DNA of 64,000 bases from Costus lasius (lineage: Eukaryota > Streptophyta > Magnoliopsida > Zingiberales > Costaceae), in the NCBI GenBank assembly GCA_027563935.2, contig CM050454.1, positions 20,891,501 through 20,955,500 of the forward strand. The letters are read 5' to 3'. Positions 45,643 through 55,958 of the stretch are shown piece after piece (the stretch's first letter is position 1; each line of letters opens with the position of its first letter). A program made the position numbers and the translations under genes. A model generated the notes under the pieces. That model saw only the letters and a list, made by a program, of their open reading frames with translations. It made no database searches and had not been told where the DNA came from.

Positions 45643-47154
45643 TGATATCACGCATATATGTAGTACATTGTGGCTTAGTTTTATTATTATTTTAGAGTAG
45701 AATGCATAGTTTTGTCTCATTTATTTGCTTAAATTCTTCATATGAATCTTCACTTTTCCTTGGTTTTATTAAAATGTAGAGATTTTTGCCCAAAATTGGT
45801 GGAATTTGGAAGATTTGAAAATATGGAACGAATTTTATCATGAGACAAAGCTGCATATCAATTTTCAGATTAAACGGAGCCTTCTACAATCTTCACGGGC
45901 ATGGCCATGCATTCATGCACAGCCGTGTATGACCCCGCATTCTCATATTTCACTGAGACTTCATGGGCATGCCTGTGCATCCATGCACGGCCGTGAAGAC
46001 CTCGGTTCCAATTTCTAGACTTCGACGAAAAGTTCACAAGCGTGCACATGCATCCATGCACGGCTGTGAAGAGTCTAGAAGTGCAATTTCATATTTCGCC
46101 GACGTCTTCATGGGCATGCCCATTCATCCATGCACAGCCGTGAAGACTTCCGCCTATTCGACACCCATTCGGTTTTTCACCTGATTCTTGCTATTTTTGG
46201 AGCAGAATTTGGGCAAAATTGGAGGGATGCTTCCTAACTTGGCAGGCAACATTTTGGGACACGAATCGTGCCATTTGGTGAAGCCAATCAAGAGAATTTG
46301 TGTGAAGAGCGACAACTAGGGTTTTGGGCAACAACCTTGATGGCGGAGGCTATTTCGCCGCAATTTGTTCCGCGTTTTGACGATGAAGATCGTGCTCCAT
46401 CCTCTCCCATCATAGATCTAGCCTTTCCTCTAGTTTAATTTGACTTTTCTTGAGAAATTTCATGTATTCTACGATGAAAGTTGTAGCGTAAACTTATTTT
46501 CGTGGTTTGGGCGTAGCTCGCTGTAAGAATGTTGGTTAATGATGCTTAATTAATACTTTGCTTGAGTTTATTGTTGTTCTTATTTGATTCTAATCATAGT
46601 TATTTCATATTATTGCACTGGCCATGCTTTTGTATATTTAAGATGTTGTGGGAAGGACTGAGAGGTGAACCATAGCGTAGAAACCCTTAGGATCAAACTT
46701 GTAATTTCGACCACCAAAGTAGGTCAAAATTACTCGAGGAGTTAATAATTCTTCATGGAACTCATAGGATCTACTTAACCCAGTAAGCCACGAAAGTAGG
46801 AGACTTGGGTTAAGATAGATACCGGATCATAGCTTGAGAGGGGATGATCTGTACACTAGAAAGTATTTCCTTAAGAGCATAGAATAAACAAATTAAAACC
46901 TTTAGTATCATTTTTCCATCATTCTTCAGTGTGGTGAAACCTAAAACCCTGATTTTCTCTCAAGACTTTTCACACATTCGTTTGCTCTTGATTAGTTCAA
47001 GTTTACTTTCTTGCATTAGGATATTAGTAACTCTCAGCATTGTTTGATCACCTAGCTTTCAATAGACTAATTAGTTAGTACTTGATCCCCTAGTCCCTGT
47101 GAGATCGATACTTTTTATTACACAATAGAACCGTGCACTTACGGGCCCCTATCA
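45643..47154 (+). mobile_element. 3' LTR of the Athila-like element
   Basis: It starts TGATATCACGC directly after the polypurine region and ends CGGGCCCCTATCA. It includes an array of GGCATG and GGCCGTG motifs (45890-46145), the phrase CTTTCCTCTAGTTTAATTTG shared with 16947-17134, and GTGGTGAAACC near the end. Confidence 0.8.
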
Positions 47155-47581
47155 AAGATGCATCGACACCCTTGAAGGTGTTTGAGTGTCTAGCTCACTG
47201 CAAAGTCATAGATGTGTGTGCCGGCACCCTTGAAGGCATTTGACACTGTCTCCTTGTGATTGCTTGAGGCTGCGCCGGTGCCTATCTCAGTTGTGTAGAG
47301 AGAGGAGCGCAGGGTGTGGACTTTTTGTGAGTGCAAAGTGGTCGGAGAGTGTCCGGCACTTTGATACACGAGTTGAGAGATCTGTATTCTTGTCCGAGGG
47401 GCGGCATTTACGCCGAACCCTTCGTACACATGTGTGTGTGAGGACTTGTAGAGTGCTAGACTAGCTTCCGCAATGAGATTCTAACCAGTCGCGGGTCACT
47501 CTAGTGTAGGGCTGAGATCTCCGCGAGAGGATCTACCTGTTGTGGTGTAGTTTATTATTAAAAAATGAATTACCCATAACA
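47155..47581 (+). mobile_element. Gypsy LTR 3' fragment
   Basis: It matches 61080-61489 almost throughout (GTGTGTGCCGGCACCCTTGA, GAGATCTGTATTC, CCAGTCGC, CTGAGATCTCCGCGAG), ending CCCATAACA as the other does before its primer site. Here no primer site follows, so only the LTR end survives. Confidence 0.85.
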
Positions 47582-48396
47582 ATAGGGAGGTCATAATAGT
47601 TGTCATTGGGTATGTCATTGGCTATATGGGAAGTATGAATGACCAATAAAGGATTTGCCCGCCTTCTTAGTTAAACATGATATCCATTGACCCTCCTACT
47701 AGAGCATGACTATTAGAGAGCAAAGTGTACAACTATACCTAAGTGTATAACATGATTTTCTCATATCCTTTTGATTAGGACAGACAAGTATGAACACTTA
47801 TCAAATAAGAGAGCAAAGGGATTATATTGCACATCGGTTTTTCCACTAATTAGGAGATGTGGGTTAACAATACACTTCCTATGACTTGGGTAGTAGTAAT
47901 ATATTGCTAAACACCCCTCACTACTTGTGATAATCTCTTTGTGATCATCATTGCTAGCATCATATAGAACCTATAAAGTTGCACACATAGATACTTGAGA
48001 TCACAGGTTAATTAAATTGCCTTGGATTAAATTATATAATAATTCGAACCCGTTTTGGGGTTAGATGGGTGTTGATCGGAGAAAAATCAAAATTGATTGA
48101 ACTAAGGGTTCATATCAATTGATCTGTAACAAGATCAGAGCTATACACATGATCTAGATCACCTAGATATCATCTATGGACTTTGGGCCCAATATGGAAA
48201 AGGAAAAAAGAAGCCTATGTACCTATATGTATTTTGTGGATACTTGGTTATACGAGGACTCAACAATGCAACTTCTTATCTACTTACTTGGTGCCTTGTC
48301 TAGGCATTTATAAGTATATGTTATCACCAGGCTTCGACCCTATGACACATTATCTACTTGCTTAGTGCACATGCCTGTAGTTACTAAGTCTTGATC
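47582..48396 (+). mobile_element. Diverged copia LTR fragment
   Basis: Phrases such as GTTGTCATTGGGTATG, TGAATGACCAATA, TAGTAGTAATATATTGCTA and ACACCCCTCACTACTTGTGA parallel the copia LTR at 35030-35360. Similarity fades after about 48060. No gene is supported. Confidence 0.65.
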
Positions 48397-48525
48397 CTGT
48401 GACTAGGGATGGCAATAGGTTGGGTCAAAGGGTAGGTAGTGCTAAAACCAACCCCGACCCCTAGCCTGACTCCCAAACCTTATACCTGACCCATTAGGAT
48501 TCAAAAACTGTATTAGTGTATATGC
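48397..48525 (+). mobile_element. Truncated hAT-type repeat fragment
   Basis: TAGGGATGGCAATAGGTTGGG followed by stretches such as ACCCCGACCC and ACCTGACCCATTAGG resembles the common plant hAT-like repeat beginning GGGATGGCAA. No closing inverted repeat is found. It joins a short copia LTR start (TTAGTGTATATGCCCTAAA) near 48510. Confidence 0.45.
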
Positions 48526-48918
48526 CCTAAAAATAGCAATAAAATAAAAAAATTAAATCAAATAAACAGCTAAAAAGGGAAGAAAAAAACATAAAAAAGG
48601 GGAAGAAGCAAATTTAGCAAGACACATGCAAATAAAAAAAAAGAGAAAAGACAAAATCAAATGAGAAAAATAAGAAAAAAAAATACAACTACCTCATATA
48701 AAAAGAGAGGCTAGGAGCACAAAAAAGGGAGGAGAGGAGAACACAACGCTCACTCAAAGAAAAGGGATATTCTCTACTCTCATGGAAGTAAAGATCAAGA
48801 GATTCGGAAACTGTTTTAAAGGTGAGCAATAACAATTTTCTTCTTTTCTCACGTTGGAGGAAAAAGGAAGAGGGATGAAAAAGTGATGTTATATTGTGGA
48901 AGCAAGAAAGACACGTAT
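48526..48918. other. A-rich intergenic stretch
   Basis: Runs of A with AAATAAA and AGAAAA patterns. No gene, repeat boundary or RNA was recognised. Confidence 0.5.
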
Positions 48919-49318
48919 TCAAGGATTTTATATCCTATAAATTTAAGGATTTTTATATCCTACAAAGTAAAAGATTTTATATCCTACAAATTCAAGGATT
49001 TTTTTTATATCCTACAAAGTCAAGAATTTTATATCCTATTATTCAAGGATCTTTATATCCTATTCATTCAAGGATTTTATATCCTATAAATTTAAGGATT
49101 TTTTATATCCTACAAAGTCAAGGATTTTATATCCTATTATTCAAGGATTTCTATATCCTATTAACAATTTCAAGGATTTTATATCCTACATATTCAAGGA
49201 TCTTTATATCCTATTCATTCAAGGATTTCATATCCTATAAATTTAAGGATTTTTTTTATATCTTAATTATTTAAAGGATTTGTATATCCTATTAAAATTC
49301 AAGGATTTTATATCCTTT
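48919..49318. repeat. 25-base minisatellite of AAGGATTTTATATCC units
   Basis: About 16 units of variable spacing (mean 25 bases) carry AAGGAT..ATATCCTA. GGAT and ATCC arms make each unit a small inverted repeat. Linkers alternate (AAATTT, CAAAGTC, TTATTC, TTCATTC), which gives a higher-order pattern. Frames through it encode only repeat peptides. Confidence 0.9.
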
Positions 49319-49799
49319 TCAGGCAAGAATTTTTATTCTACAAAATTCATAAGATTTCATAGACAAGGATATGAAATTTTCACAAAGTTGATGAAGAAAT
49401 TGAAAAGTGGAAAATTATCTCAAATATTACCAGGTTCATGATTGGGCAAAGAGAAAGATTTTTTGATCTTCAAGCAAAAAAAATCAAGTCACGGTTAAAT
49501 AAAAAAAAACTTTGTTGGTGAAGTAGGAAGCATGAGAACGAGTGAAAATAAGGGAGAAATAAATATTAAAATATATTTTATCTTGAATATGCAATTCGTT
49601 GCTTGAACATAAGATCAATGCCTATATCATCTTCACTGATTTAAATCTAATCCAATCCGATTTCCCATCAGAATCTATTGTATTATTTGGGTTCAAATCC
49701 AAATAAAAATTTTTTATCCGATTTGCTTCCAACAGTTTTGACCGCAGAAATCCATTCATCGGGGAAGAATCTCTCAATTGATTTATCTTTGCTGAGTCT
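49319..49799. other. AT-rich stretch between minisatellite and pseudogene
   Basis: No gene is supported. The last part (from about 49740) may extend the S17-like reading frame beyond recognisable similarity. Confidence 0.4.
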
Positions 49800-50074
49800 C
49801 ACCACCATGATTGCCGACTCATCTAGTACGAAATCCATGCGACACTCATGCTCCTCTTCCTAGAACTTGAGCGAGATACCATGAATGGGCCTGGTTGGAT
49901 CCAGTGCATGATGTGGGTGGAGAATCCAGCGATCTTGTTGCCCAGCCGCTTCTACAGAACGATGGCCATCTCCTCAAGGATCTTATTGTTGGTATGGAAA
50001 TCGAGCCATGAGTAGTACCGCTTGATCACGTGGCAGGATGACTTCTTCACCATCCCAAACCAGACGTGGCCCAT
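49800..50074 (-). pseudogene. RPS17: Retropseudogene of cytosolic ribosomal protein S17
   Basis: On the minus strand from ATG 50072-50074, the frame reads [20 protein letters not shown], then [15 protein letters not shown] and KRLGNKIAGFSTH. After a frameshift GISLKF, EEEHECRMDFV and DESAI follow. These match the order and spacing of the small-subunit protein S17 (eS17), about the first 100 residues. There is a stop at 49952-49954 and another at 49860-49862 in the shifted frame. No intron interrupts the similarity, which suggests a processed copy. The C-terminus is not recognisable. The beginning is repeated in tandem at 50117-50187. Confidence 0.8.
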
Positions 50075-50187
50075 ATCGTCATAAGCATAGGTGGCTCCTA
50101 CTGCACCTATGGGCGATAGATGACTTCTTCACCATCCCAAACCAGACGTGGCCCATATCGTCAGAAGCATAGGTGGCTCCTACTGCA
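50039..50187. repeat. Tandem duplication of the S17 pseudogene 5' end
   Basis: The unit GATGACTTCTTCACCATCCC through CTCCTACTGCA occurs at 50039-50106 and again at 50117-50187, with CCTATGGGCGATA between them. The second copy ends exactly at the Mutator-like element. Confidence 0.88.
50179..50187. repeat. 9-base target duplication of the MULE, left copy
   Basis: CCTACTGCA at left and CCTACTGTA at 53946-53954, one mismatch. Nine bases is the Mutator signature. Confidence 0.85.
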
Positions 50188-50309
50188 GAACCCATTTTGC
50201 GAGAGCAGCCCCCTTTCCGCCCTCGGCCAGCAGGGGCTATGCATTGGGCCCGCACGTATCTTAAAGATACATTTTTTAAGTGGGCAACGAAAAAAAAAAA
50301 GGCGCTCAA
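50188..50309 (+). repeat. Left terminal inverted repeat of the MULE
   Basis: It begins GAACCCATTTTGCGAGAGC and ends GGCGCTCAA; the partner reads GAACGCATTTTGCGAGAGC on the other strand. Differences are few substitutions and a shorter A-run. Confidence 0.92.
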
Positions 50310-51901
50310 CATAACAATCACTTTTTCCCTAATCTGCGACGCCCTCGACAGTCACTCGCCCGATGCTCTGCGATGCCAACGTCGGCCACGATTCTGCCTC
50401 ACGCCATTGTCACGCATGATTCGATTCTGCATTTTTACTCGCCTATAGTCACTCGCCCGACGATTTGCTCAGCCAACGCCGGCCACGATTCCACCTCACA
50501 CCATCATCACGCACGATTCCCCCTTGGCAAAGAGGTATCATTTTCGTTCCTTTATTTTACTAGGCTCACATTCACGAAGATCTTTTCTATTGATGTCCAT
50601 TCCACTCTCCATTACTTCTTCCATGATGGGAAGCTCGTGAGTTTGGTACCCTGCGTGTTCGTTTATTTTAAATGCCAAGATTATACATGTTTCTTTATTT
50701 TAAATGTCAAGATTATACATCTTCCATTACTTCTTCCATTATGTAGTAACTGGTTTTAGACTTTAGCAAGGAGAAGGGTTAGAATATTGATGAGATGTCT
50801 ATGTGGTCATCATTAGACGAAGAAGAACGTGATATATTACCTGATTTCGACCAAAATATTGATGAATCAGTAAGAGAAAAATTATATTGACGGTCTCCTA
50901 TGATGCAGATAATTATTGAATTTTAAAAAACTGATATTTGGTATAGATATTTGTTTAACATGATTTTGACAAAACTGTAGATACCCGATAATATCAATGC
51001 ATCTACATCAACTACGATTGAGGAATCTAATTCTTCATCTCTAATACCCACTGTTGGTATGAAATTTGATAGCGAAACAAAAGCTTACGATTTTTATAAT
51101 GAGTATGCTAGAAGAAGTGGTTTTAGTATAAAAAAAATATCATGTGGAGCGAAGAAAGGATGATAGTGTAAGATTCAAGAAGTTTTGCTATAGCAAACAA
51201 GGTGTGAAACAACAACCCAAAACTCCACTTGTAACAAAACCACTACCTGATACACGAACAAATTGCATGGCACGAGCTGAATTTAAAGTTGACCTTAATG
51301 GTGTTTGGCCATTATCAAAGGTTGAATTAGATCATAACCATCTTATGACAAGTCCTAACAAGACTCACATGCTTAGATTTCAAAGCTTGTGTATACAACC
51401 GTTGCAATGTTGATGTTTTTGAGAAACAATGGGAAGATTTGTTAAACAAGTATAATCTCAATGATAATACATGGGTTATAAATTTTTATACATTGCGTTC
51501 AAAATGGGCTGCATGCTTTCAAACTGAAACATTTTCTGCTGGAATGGCCACAACTCAACGAAGTGAAAGTATGAACCATCACTTTAAGAGTTTCTTTAGG
51601 AAAAGATTGACTCTGTTTGACTTATTAGAGCAATATGACAATGCACTAAGCTACTTTCGTGAAAAAGAGGTAAAAGCTTATTTTAAGTCCAGAAATAGTG
51701 CACCAAATAGTATTTTTGGTAACATGTGCAAGGAGGCAGCGACAATTTACACTCGGGCTATATATGAAGAGTTTGCAAAGGAGGCAACTGATTTGTTAAA
51801 CAAGTATTACTATCAAGCTCCCGGTAGGCAAGAAAGGAAGAAAAGAAAAACGGAAGAAGGGTGCACTTGAGCGAAGAATAAAAAAACAAACACAACGAGA
51901 G

Positions 51902-51909
51902 CGCCTACT
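51902..51909. repeat. 8-base target duplication of the MITE, left copy
   Basis: CGCCTACT is repeated exactly at 52516-52523. Eight bases is typical of hAT elements. Confidence 0.9.
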
Positions 51910-52082
51910 GAGGGGTGAGCATAATTCGGTATTTACCGAATTTACCGATCAGTAAATCGGTAAATCGGTTCGGTAATTTCGGTATCGGTAATCGGTTCGG
52001 TATATAGATTTTGGTTATTCGGTTTTCGGTTTCGGTAACGGTAAATTACCAATCGGTTTGGTAATTTACCGATTTACCGATT

Positions 52083-52128
<46 letters not shown>

Positions 52129-52515
52129 TTTTTTTTATTTTATTAGTTTAATAATTAGTTTAGTTTATTATTTCAATATTTCAATCTTAGATTTTAATTT
52201 TGATATATTATTTTGATAATTAACCATAATTATTTTATAAATATAAATATCAATGATAAATTATTTTTTTTAATTTATATATCTATAAGTATTTAAGATA
52301 AAAATTAATCAAATAGCAAATTCGATAATTCGGTAATTTACCGAATTTACCGATCGGTAAATCGGTAAATCGGTAAATTCGGTAAATCGGTAAATTACCG
52401 ATCGGTAAATTCCTTATTCGGTTCGATATCGATTTTCAATATTTCGGTTTTCGGTAAGTCAGTTTTCTATAAATCGGTAATTGGTAATTCGGTAAATACC
52501 GAATACTCACCCCTA
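51910..52515. mobile_element. hAT-type MITE made of CGGTAAAT palindromes
   Basis: The 606-base element has short inverted ends (AGGGGTGAGC and ACTCACCCCTA) and an exact 8-base target duplication. Both halves consist of repeated CGGTAAAT/ATTTACCG and TTCGGT motifs in opposite orientation, so the whole can fold into a long hairpin. The middle holds an AT microsatellite and AT-rich sequence. It encodes nothing. It sits within the 3' coding part of the FAR1-type gene. Confidence 0.92.
52085..52126. repeat. AT microsatellite
   Basis: About 20 AT dinucleotides inside the MITE, likely to vary in length between individuals. Confidence 0.9.
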
Positions 52516-53826
52516 CGCCTACTAGCACTACAAATGTTCATAGACCTCCTATTAGTAGGCCCACTGTTCTTAGCCCTCATATGATACATAATGTTCAAAG
52601 ACCATCTATTATCACACCTAATGTTGATTACGCAACTACTCAGGTAATTCTTTATCTGTATCAGGTAACATTTATTTTCATCAATAATAATTGCTCACTA
52701 GTTAATTTTGGACTTACAGGTGCCTATGTCTATTTACCCGATGCATCCAGCCTCATTCCCTTTATTTTCTTACCCTAGCATGATGATGGGAAGCTCTGCT
52801 TTTTATGTAAGTGTCTTGCATAAAATATTTTGTGATTGTATTTCATTTATGATAAGACTTCTAATCTCTTTTTATTTTTAACATATAGTGCTCACAACTG
52901 AATCCTACACAGCAGCAAATTGAGGATGCTGACTATAATTATTCATGACAAACTCATGAAAAATAATTGTATCAATTGTCAGGAATGTAATGAACTAGTG
53001 GAATATCGTGAATATGCAATTTACTACACTAATCAATTCCTAATGCTATCCTACTACTTAATTTCATTCATGCAGGTTTTGTTGATCAAATGGACAACTT
53101 CTTCTGCAAAATTCTACTGCTGATAGCTATGGTGATGTGTTGCTTACAAAGTCCCTGCTGCTCCATCCCTTTGAACTGCGTTGGTGCTTATTATCATTGA
53201 AGCTTACGATTGTCATGGATTTTTGGTTTTTTATCTTGTGTTTTGAACTTATCAGTAAGATGAGCTTATAGTGAACAAGTTATAATTTCATTATCACTAG
53301 CTCGTTTGGAAGTTGACTTTGAACAAATTAATTCCCAGGCTGTATATTTGAATTCCCAAGCTCGTTTGGAAGTGATATTAACTTTCTCTATAATGATTTG
53401 ACTTCTCAATTCTATCTATTGAAAATTTATGTGCTCCAGATTATCATTTATTCAAGAACTAATTCTTAATGGTTTGTATTATTTTTCTCCACTACAAGTG
53501 TTGTACATAAAAGATAACACTTAAAAGATCAAATGAGTTTTCATTTAGATGCTCAACTAGATTTTCCCGATATCCAGTTTTCTCAAAGCCCGGATCGAAA
53601 TACCCTAACCATTTTTATGCCTACTAATATGAAGGATGGATTGGTGTTATCCGCTTTATTCATAACATTATTTTGTCTTTCTTATAGTTGCTTGCCCATT
53701 TTTGGAGAAAAGCTTTAGGAGAAATCACAATGGGTTATTCGACATTATATTAATGAATACATGCCCACTTAAAAAAGTACTGATGCATGCGGATCACTTA
53801 TGAAATGTATCCAGCGTCACAGAGCA

Positions 53827-53945
53827 TTGAGCGCCTTTTTTTTCGTTGCCCACTTAAAAAATGTATCTTTAAGATACATGCAGGCCCGATGCATAGCCCC
53901 TGCTGGCCGAGGGCGGAAAGGGGGCCGCTCTCGCAAAATGCGTTC
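53827..53945 (-). repeat. Right terminal inverted repeat of the MULE
   Basis: The reverse complement of 50188-50309, followed by the 9-base duplication CCTACTGTA. Confidence 0.92.
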
Positions 53946-53954
53946 CCTACTGTA

Positions 53955-54700
53955 CTTATGGGCGATAGACTGAGAGTTTTGGGGTCAAATCACTCTACCA
54001 AATTCCCTCCAAGCCATTTGGGATCGTCCACGAGAAACTCAACAATGCCACTGATGCAATTCCTCGCGGGCACCTCCACCAAAAACGCAACAGTCGGACC
54101 AACATTTTCACTCGGGATTGTAGCATCCAAACCACCATCCTCGCCTACGTCCTCATCTTTAGTGTTGCAATGCCACCAAAAGTTCAGCAGCGCCGCCAGA
54201 GGCTCGGTGACACCACCAGAAACACAGCAACAGTGCCGTTGCCACTCTTCCCTTGCCAATTTCTCACCGAGGAAAAGCAGCAGCGCCATCATCACCTCTC
54301 TTCCCCCACCAGATTCTCGTCGATTGGAAGCGTCAGCATCATCCCTCTTCTATCGCCGGTCTCTTGCCAACATAAGCAGAAGCATCACCGAGCAGCACAA
54401 CAGCGCCGACAACTCAACCGAAGGGAATAAGACCTGATCTCCAGCTGTTGGAAGCATCAGCGTGTCGCCCCTTTCCCGTCGTCGAGCAGCTTGGCAGCGC
54501 CGTCGCACTTTTCCCTCGCCAATTTCTGGCAGAGCAGTACAGTAGCGCCATCACACCTCCATCGAAGGGTAGAATTTCTCACAGAGTAGATTGGCAACAC
54601 TAGTATCTCCACTGAATGGAAGAAGAACCAATTTCAAGCCGACGTAGCATCGTCTCTTCTTCTCCGACACAGAAATACCGTAAGATGGGTCACGGGAAGA
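53955..54700. other. GC-moderate stretch, possible old gene fragment
   Basis: The right flank of the MULE continues the left flank (TATGGGCGATAG). A minus-strand frame (53990-54295) reads VGPTVAFLVEVPARN and ISGIVEFLVDDPKWLGG, which looks protein-like, but I do not recognise the family. Farther right are imperfect repeats of GCCAATTTCT and CAGCAGCGCC. No gene is claimed. Confidence 0.4.
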
Positions 54701-54969
54701 GGATGGAGAATAACTTTACTATTTAAAACAAAAGAAATAAGGATTAAAAAATTTAAAAATAATAAAAAAAATGAAATGTTCTCGTTAGTTTATTCGTTTC
54801 GCTACCGTGAACGTAAGCTTATATCATGAAGACTTGAAATTTAACTCATGACGTGTCTGACATAAAAAACTGATCGCGATGAAATATTATTAGGGAAATG
54901 CATACCCGGATGTAGCTCCTTAATATGGCGTTGCATTTATTAAAGCTAAAGTATCTTTCTCACAAAATT
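54701..54969. other. AT-rich stretch before the 42-base array
   Basis: No gene, repeat boundary or RNA was recognised. Confidence 0.4.
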
Positions 54970-55958
54970 AAAATATCAAAACATCCAACAACCTGTAAAG
55001 ACCGTATATTTTTTTAAAAAATAAAATATCCAACAAGCTACTGAGGTCAGATATTTTACAAATTTAAAATATCCAATAAACCGTAAGGCCAGATATTTTT
55101 TAAATTAAATATCCAATAAGCCGATGAGACCGGATATCTTCTAAATCCAAATATCCAATAAACTGTTGAGGCCGGTTATTTTCTAAATTAAAATATCCAA
55201 CAAATCATCTAGATATTCTTCAAATTAAAATATCTAATAAATCGTTGAGGCCGGATATTGAATATCCAACAAGCCGTGAAGGACGAATATCTTTCAAAAT
55301 AAAATATCCAGTAAGCCGATGAGGCTAGATATTTCGCAAATTAAAATATCCAATAACCCGTCAAGGCTGAATATTCTTCAAATTAAAATATCCAATAAGC
55401 TATTAAGGCAGGATATCTTTCAAATTAAAATATCTAATAAGTCATTGATGTCGGGTATTTTCCAAATTGAATATCCAACAAGCCGTTGAAGTCATATATT
55501 TTTCAATTTAAATATCCAATAAGCTGCTGAGGCCAGATAATTCATAAATTAAAATATCCAATAAGTCATTGAAGCTAGATGTTTTTCAAATCAAATACTC
55601 AACAAGCCGCTAAGGTCGGATATCTTTCAAATTAAAATATCTAATAAATAGTTGAGGTCGGGTATTTTTCAAATTACATATCCAATAAGCCGTTGAGGCT
55701 GGATATTTTCTAAATTGAATATCTAACAAACCGCTGAGGCCGGATAATTCATAAATTAAAATATCTAATAAGCTGTTGAGGCCGGATGTTTTTTAAATCA
55801 AATATCTAACAAGCCGATGAGGCCGGATATCTTTTAAATTAAAATATCTAATAAGCCATTGAGGCTAAGTATTTTCCAAATTGAATATCTAACAAGCCAT
55901 CGAGGTCGGATCTCTCATAAATCCAAAGTATCCAATACCAAGGACGGGTATTTGACGG
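54970..55958. repeat. 42-base minisatellite
   Basis: About 24 diverged units of 41-42 bases follow the pattern AAATATCCAATAAGCC, then GTTGAGGCCGGATATT, then a TTTTCAAATTA linker. AATATCC and GGATATT arms make each unit a potential hairpin. Linker ends alternate between ATTA and ATTG in parts, suggesting a dimer substructure. Units differ by many substitutions, so the array is old. Confidence 0.9.

Larger units (their letters stand above)
50795..53160 (+). pseudogene. FAR1-related MULE transposase gene without catalytic core
   Basis: Exon 1 (50795-50869) begins MSMWSSLDEEERDIL. An intron with GTAAGAG donor and CTGTAG acceptor (50870-50980) leads in phase to a FAR1-type zinc DNA-binding domain: GMKFDSETKAYDFYNEYARR, then, after a frameshift at the 8-A run 51130-51137, DDSVRFKKFCYSKQG, TRTNCMARAEFKV and VELDHNHLMTSP. 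Near 51385 the text jumps to the region after the transposase core: EKQWEDLLNKYNLNDN, MATTQRSESMNHHFKSFFRK and FDLLEQYDNAL. The DDE core and SWIM finger are missing. Likely splice donors at 52643 and 52806 suggest more 3' exons. FAR1/FHY3 regulators descend from such transposases. Confidence 0.85.
50188..53945 (+). mobile_element. Mutator-like element (MULE) with FAR1-type gene
   Basis: Inverted repeats of about 120 bases (50188-50309 and 53827-53945) face each other. Shared text includes ATTTTGCGAGAGC, CTTTCCGCCCTCGGCCAGCA and ATCTTAAAGATACATTTT. A 9-base target duplication with one mismatch flanks it, and the flanks continue each other (GGGCGATAG occurs on both sides of the empty site). Inside is one gene of FAR1-related type without a catalytic core, interrupted by a MITE. 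It is a non-autonomous deletion derivative of a FAR1-domain MULE. Confidence 0.9.

Noticed and set aside
48894..49274. Open frame of 126 codons rich in Tyr, Ile and Phe
   Set aside because: It is a translation of the 25-base minisatellite, not a gene.
53533..53718. Small forward frame of 61 codons near the right end of the MULE
   Set aside because: It has no recognisable domain and lies beyond the last plausible exon of the FAR1-type gene.
48919..55958. CRISPR-like arrays
   Set aside because: Repeats are diverged, AT-rich and without unique spacers of constant length, and the DNA is plant nuclear. They are minisatellites.
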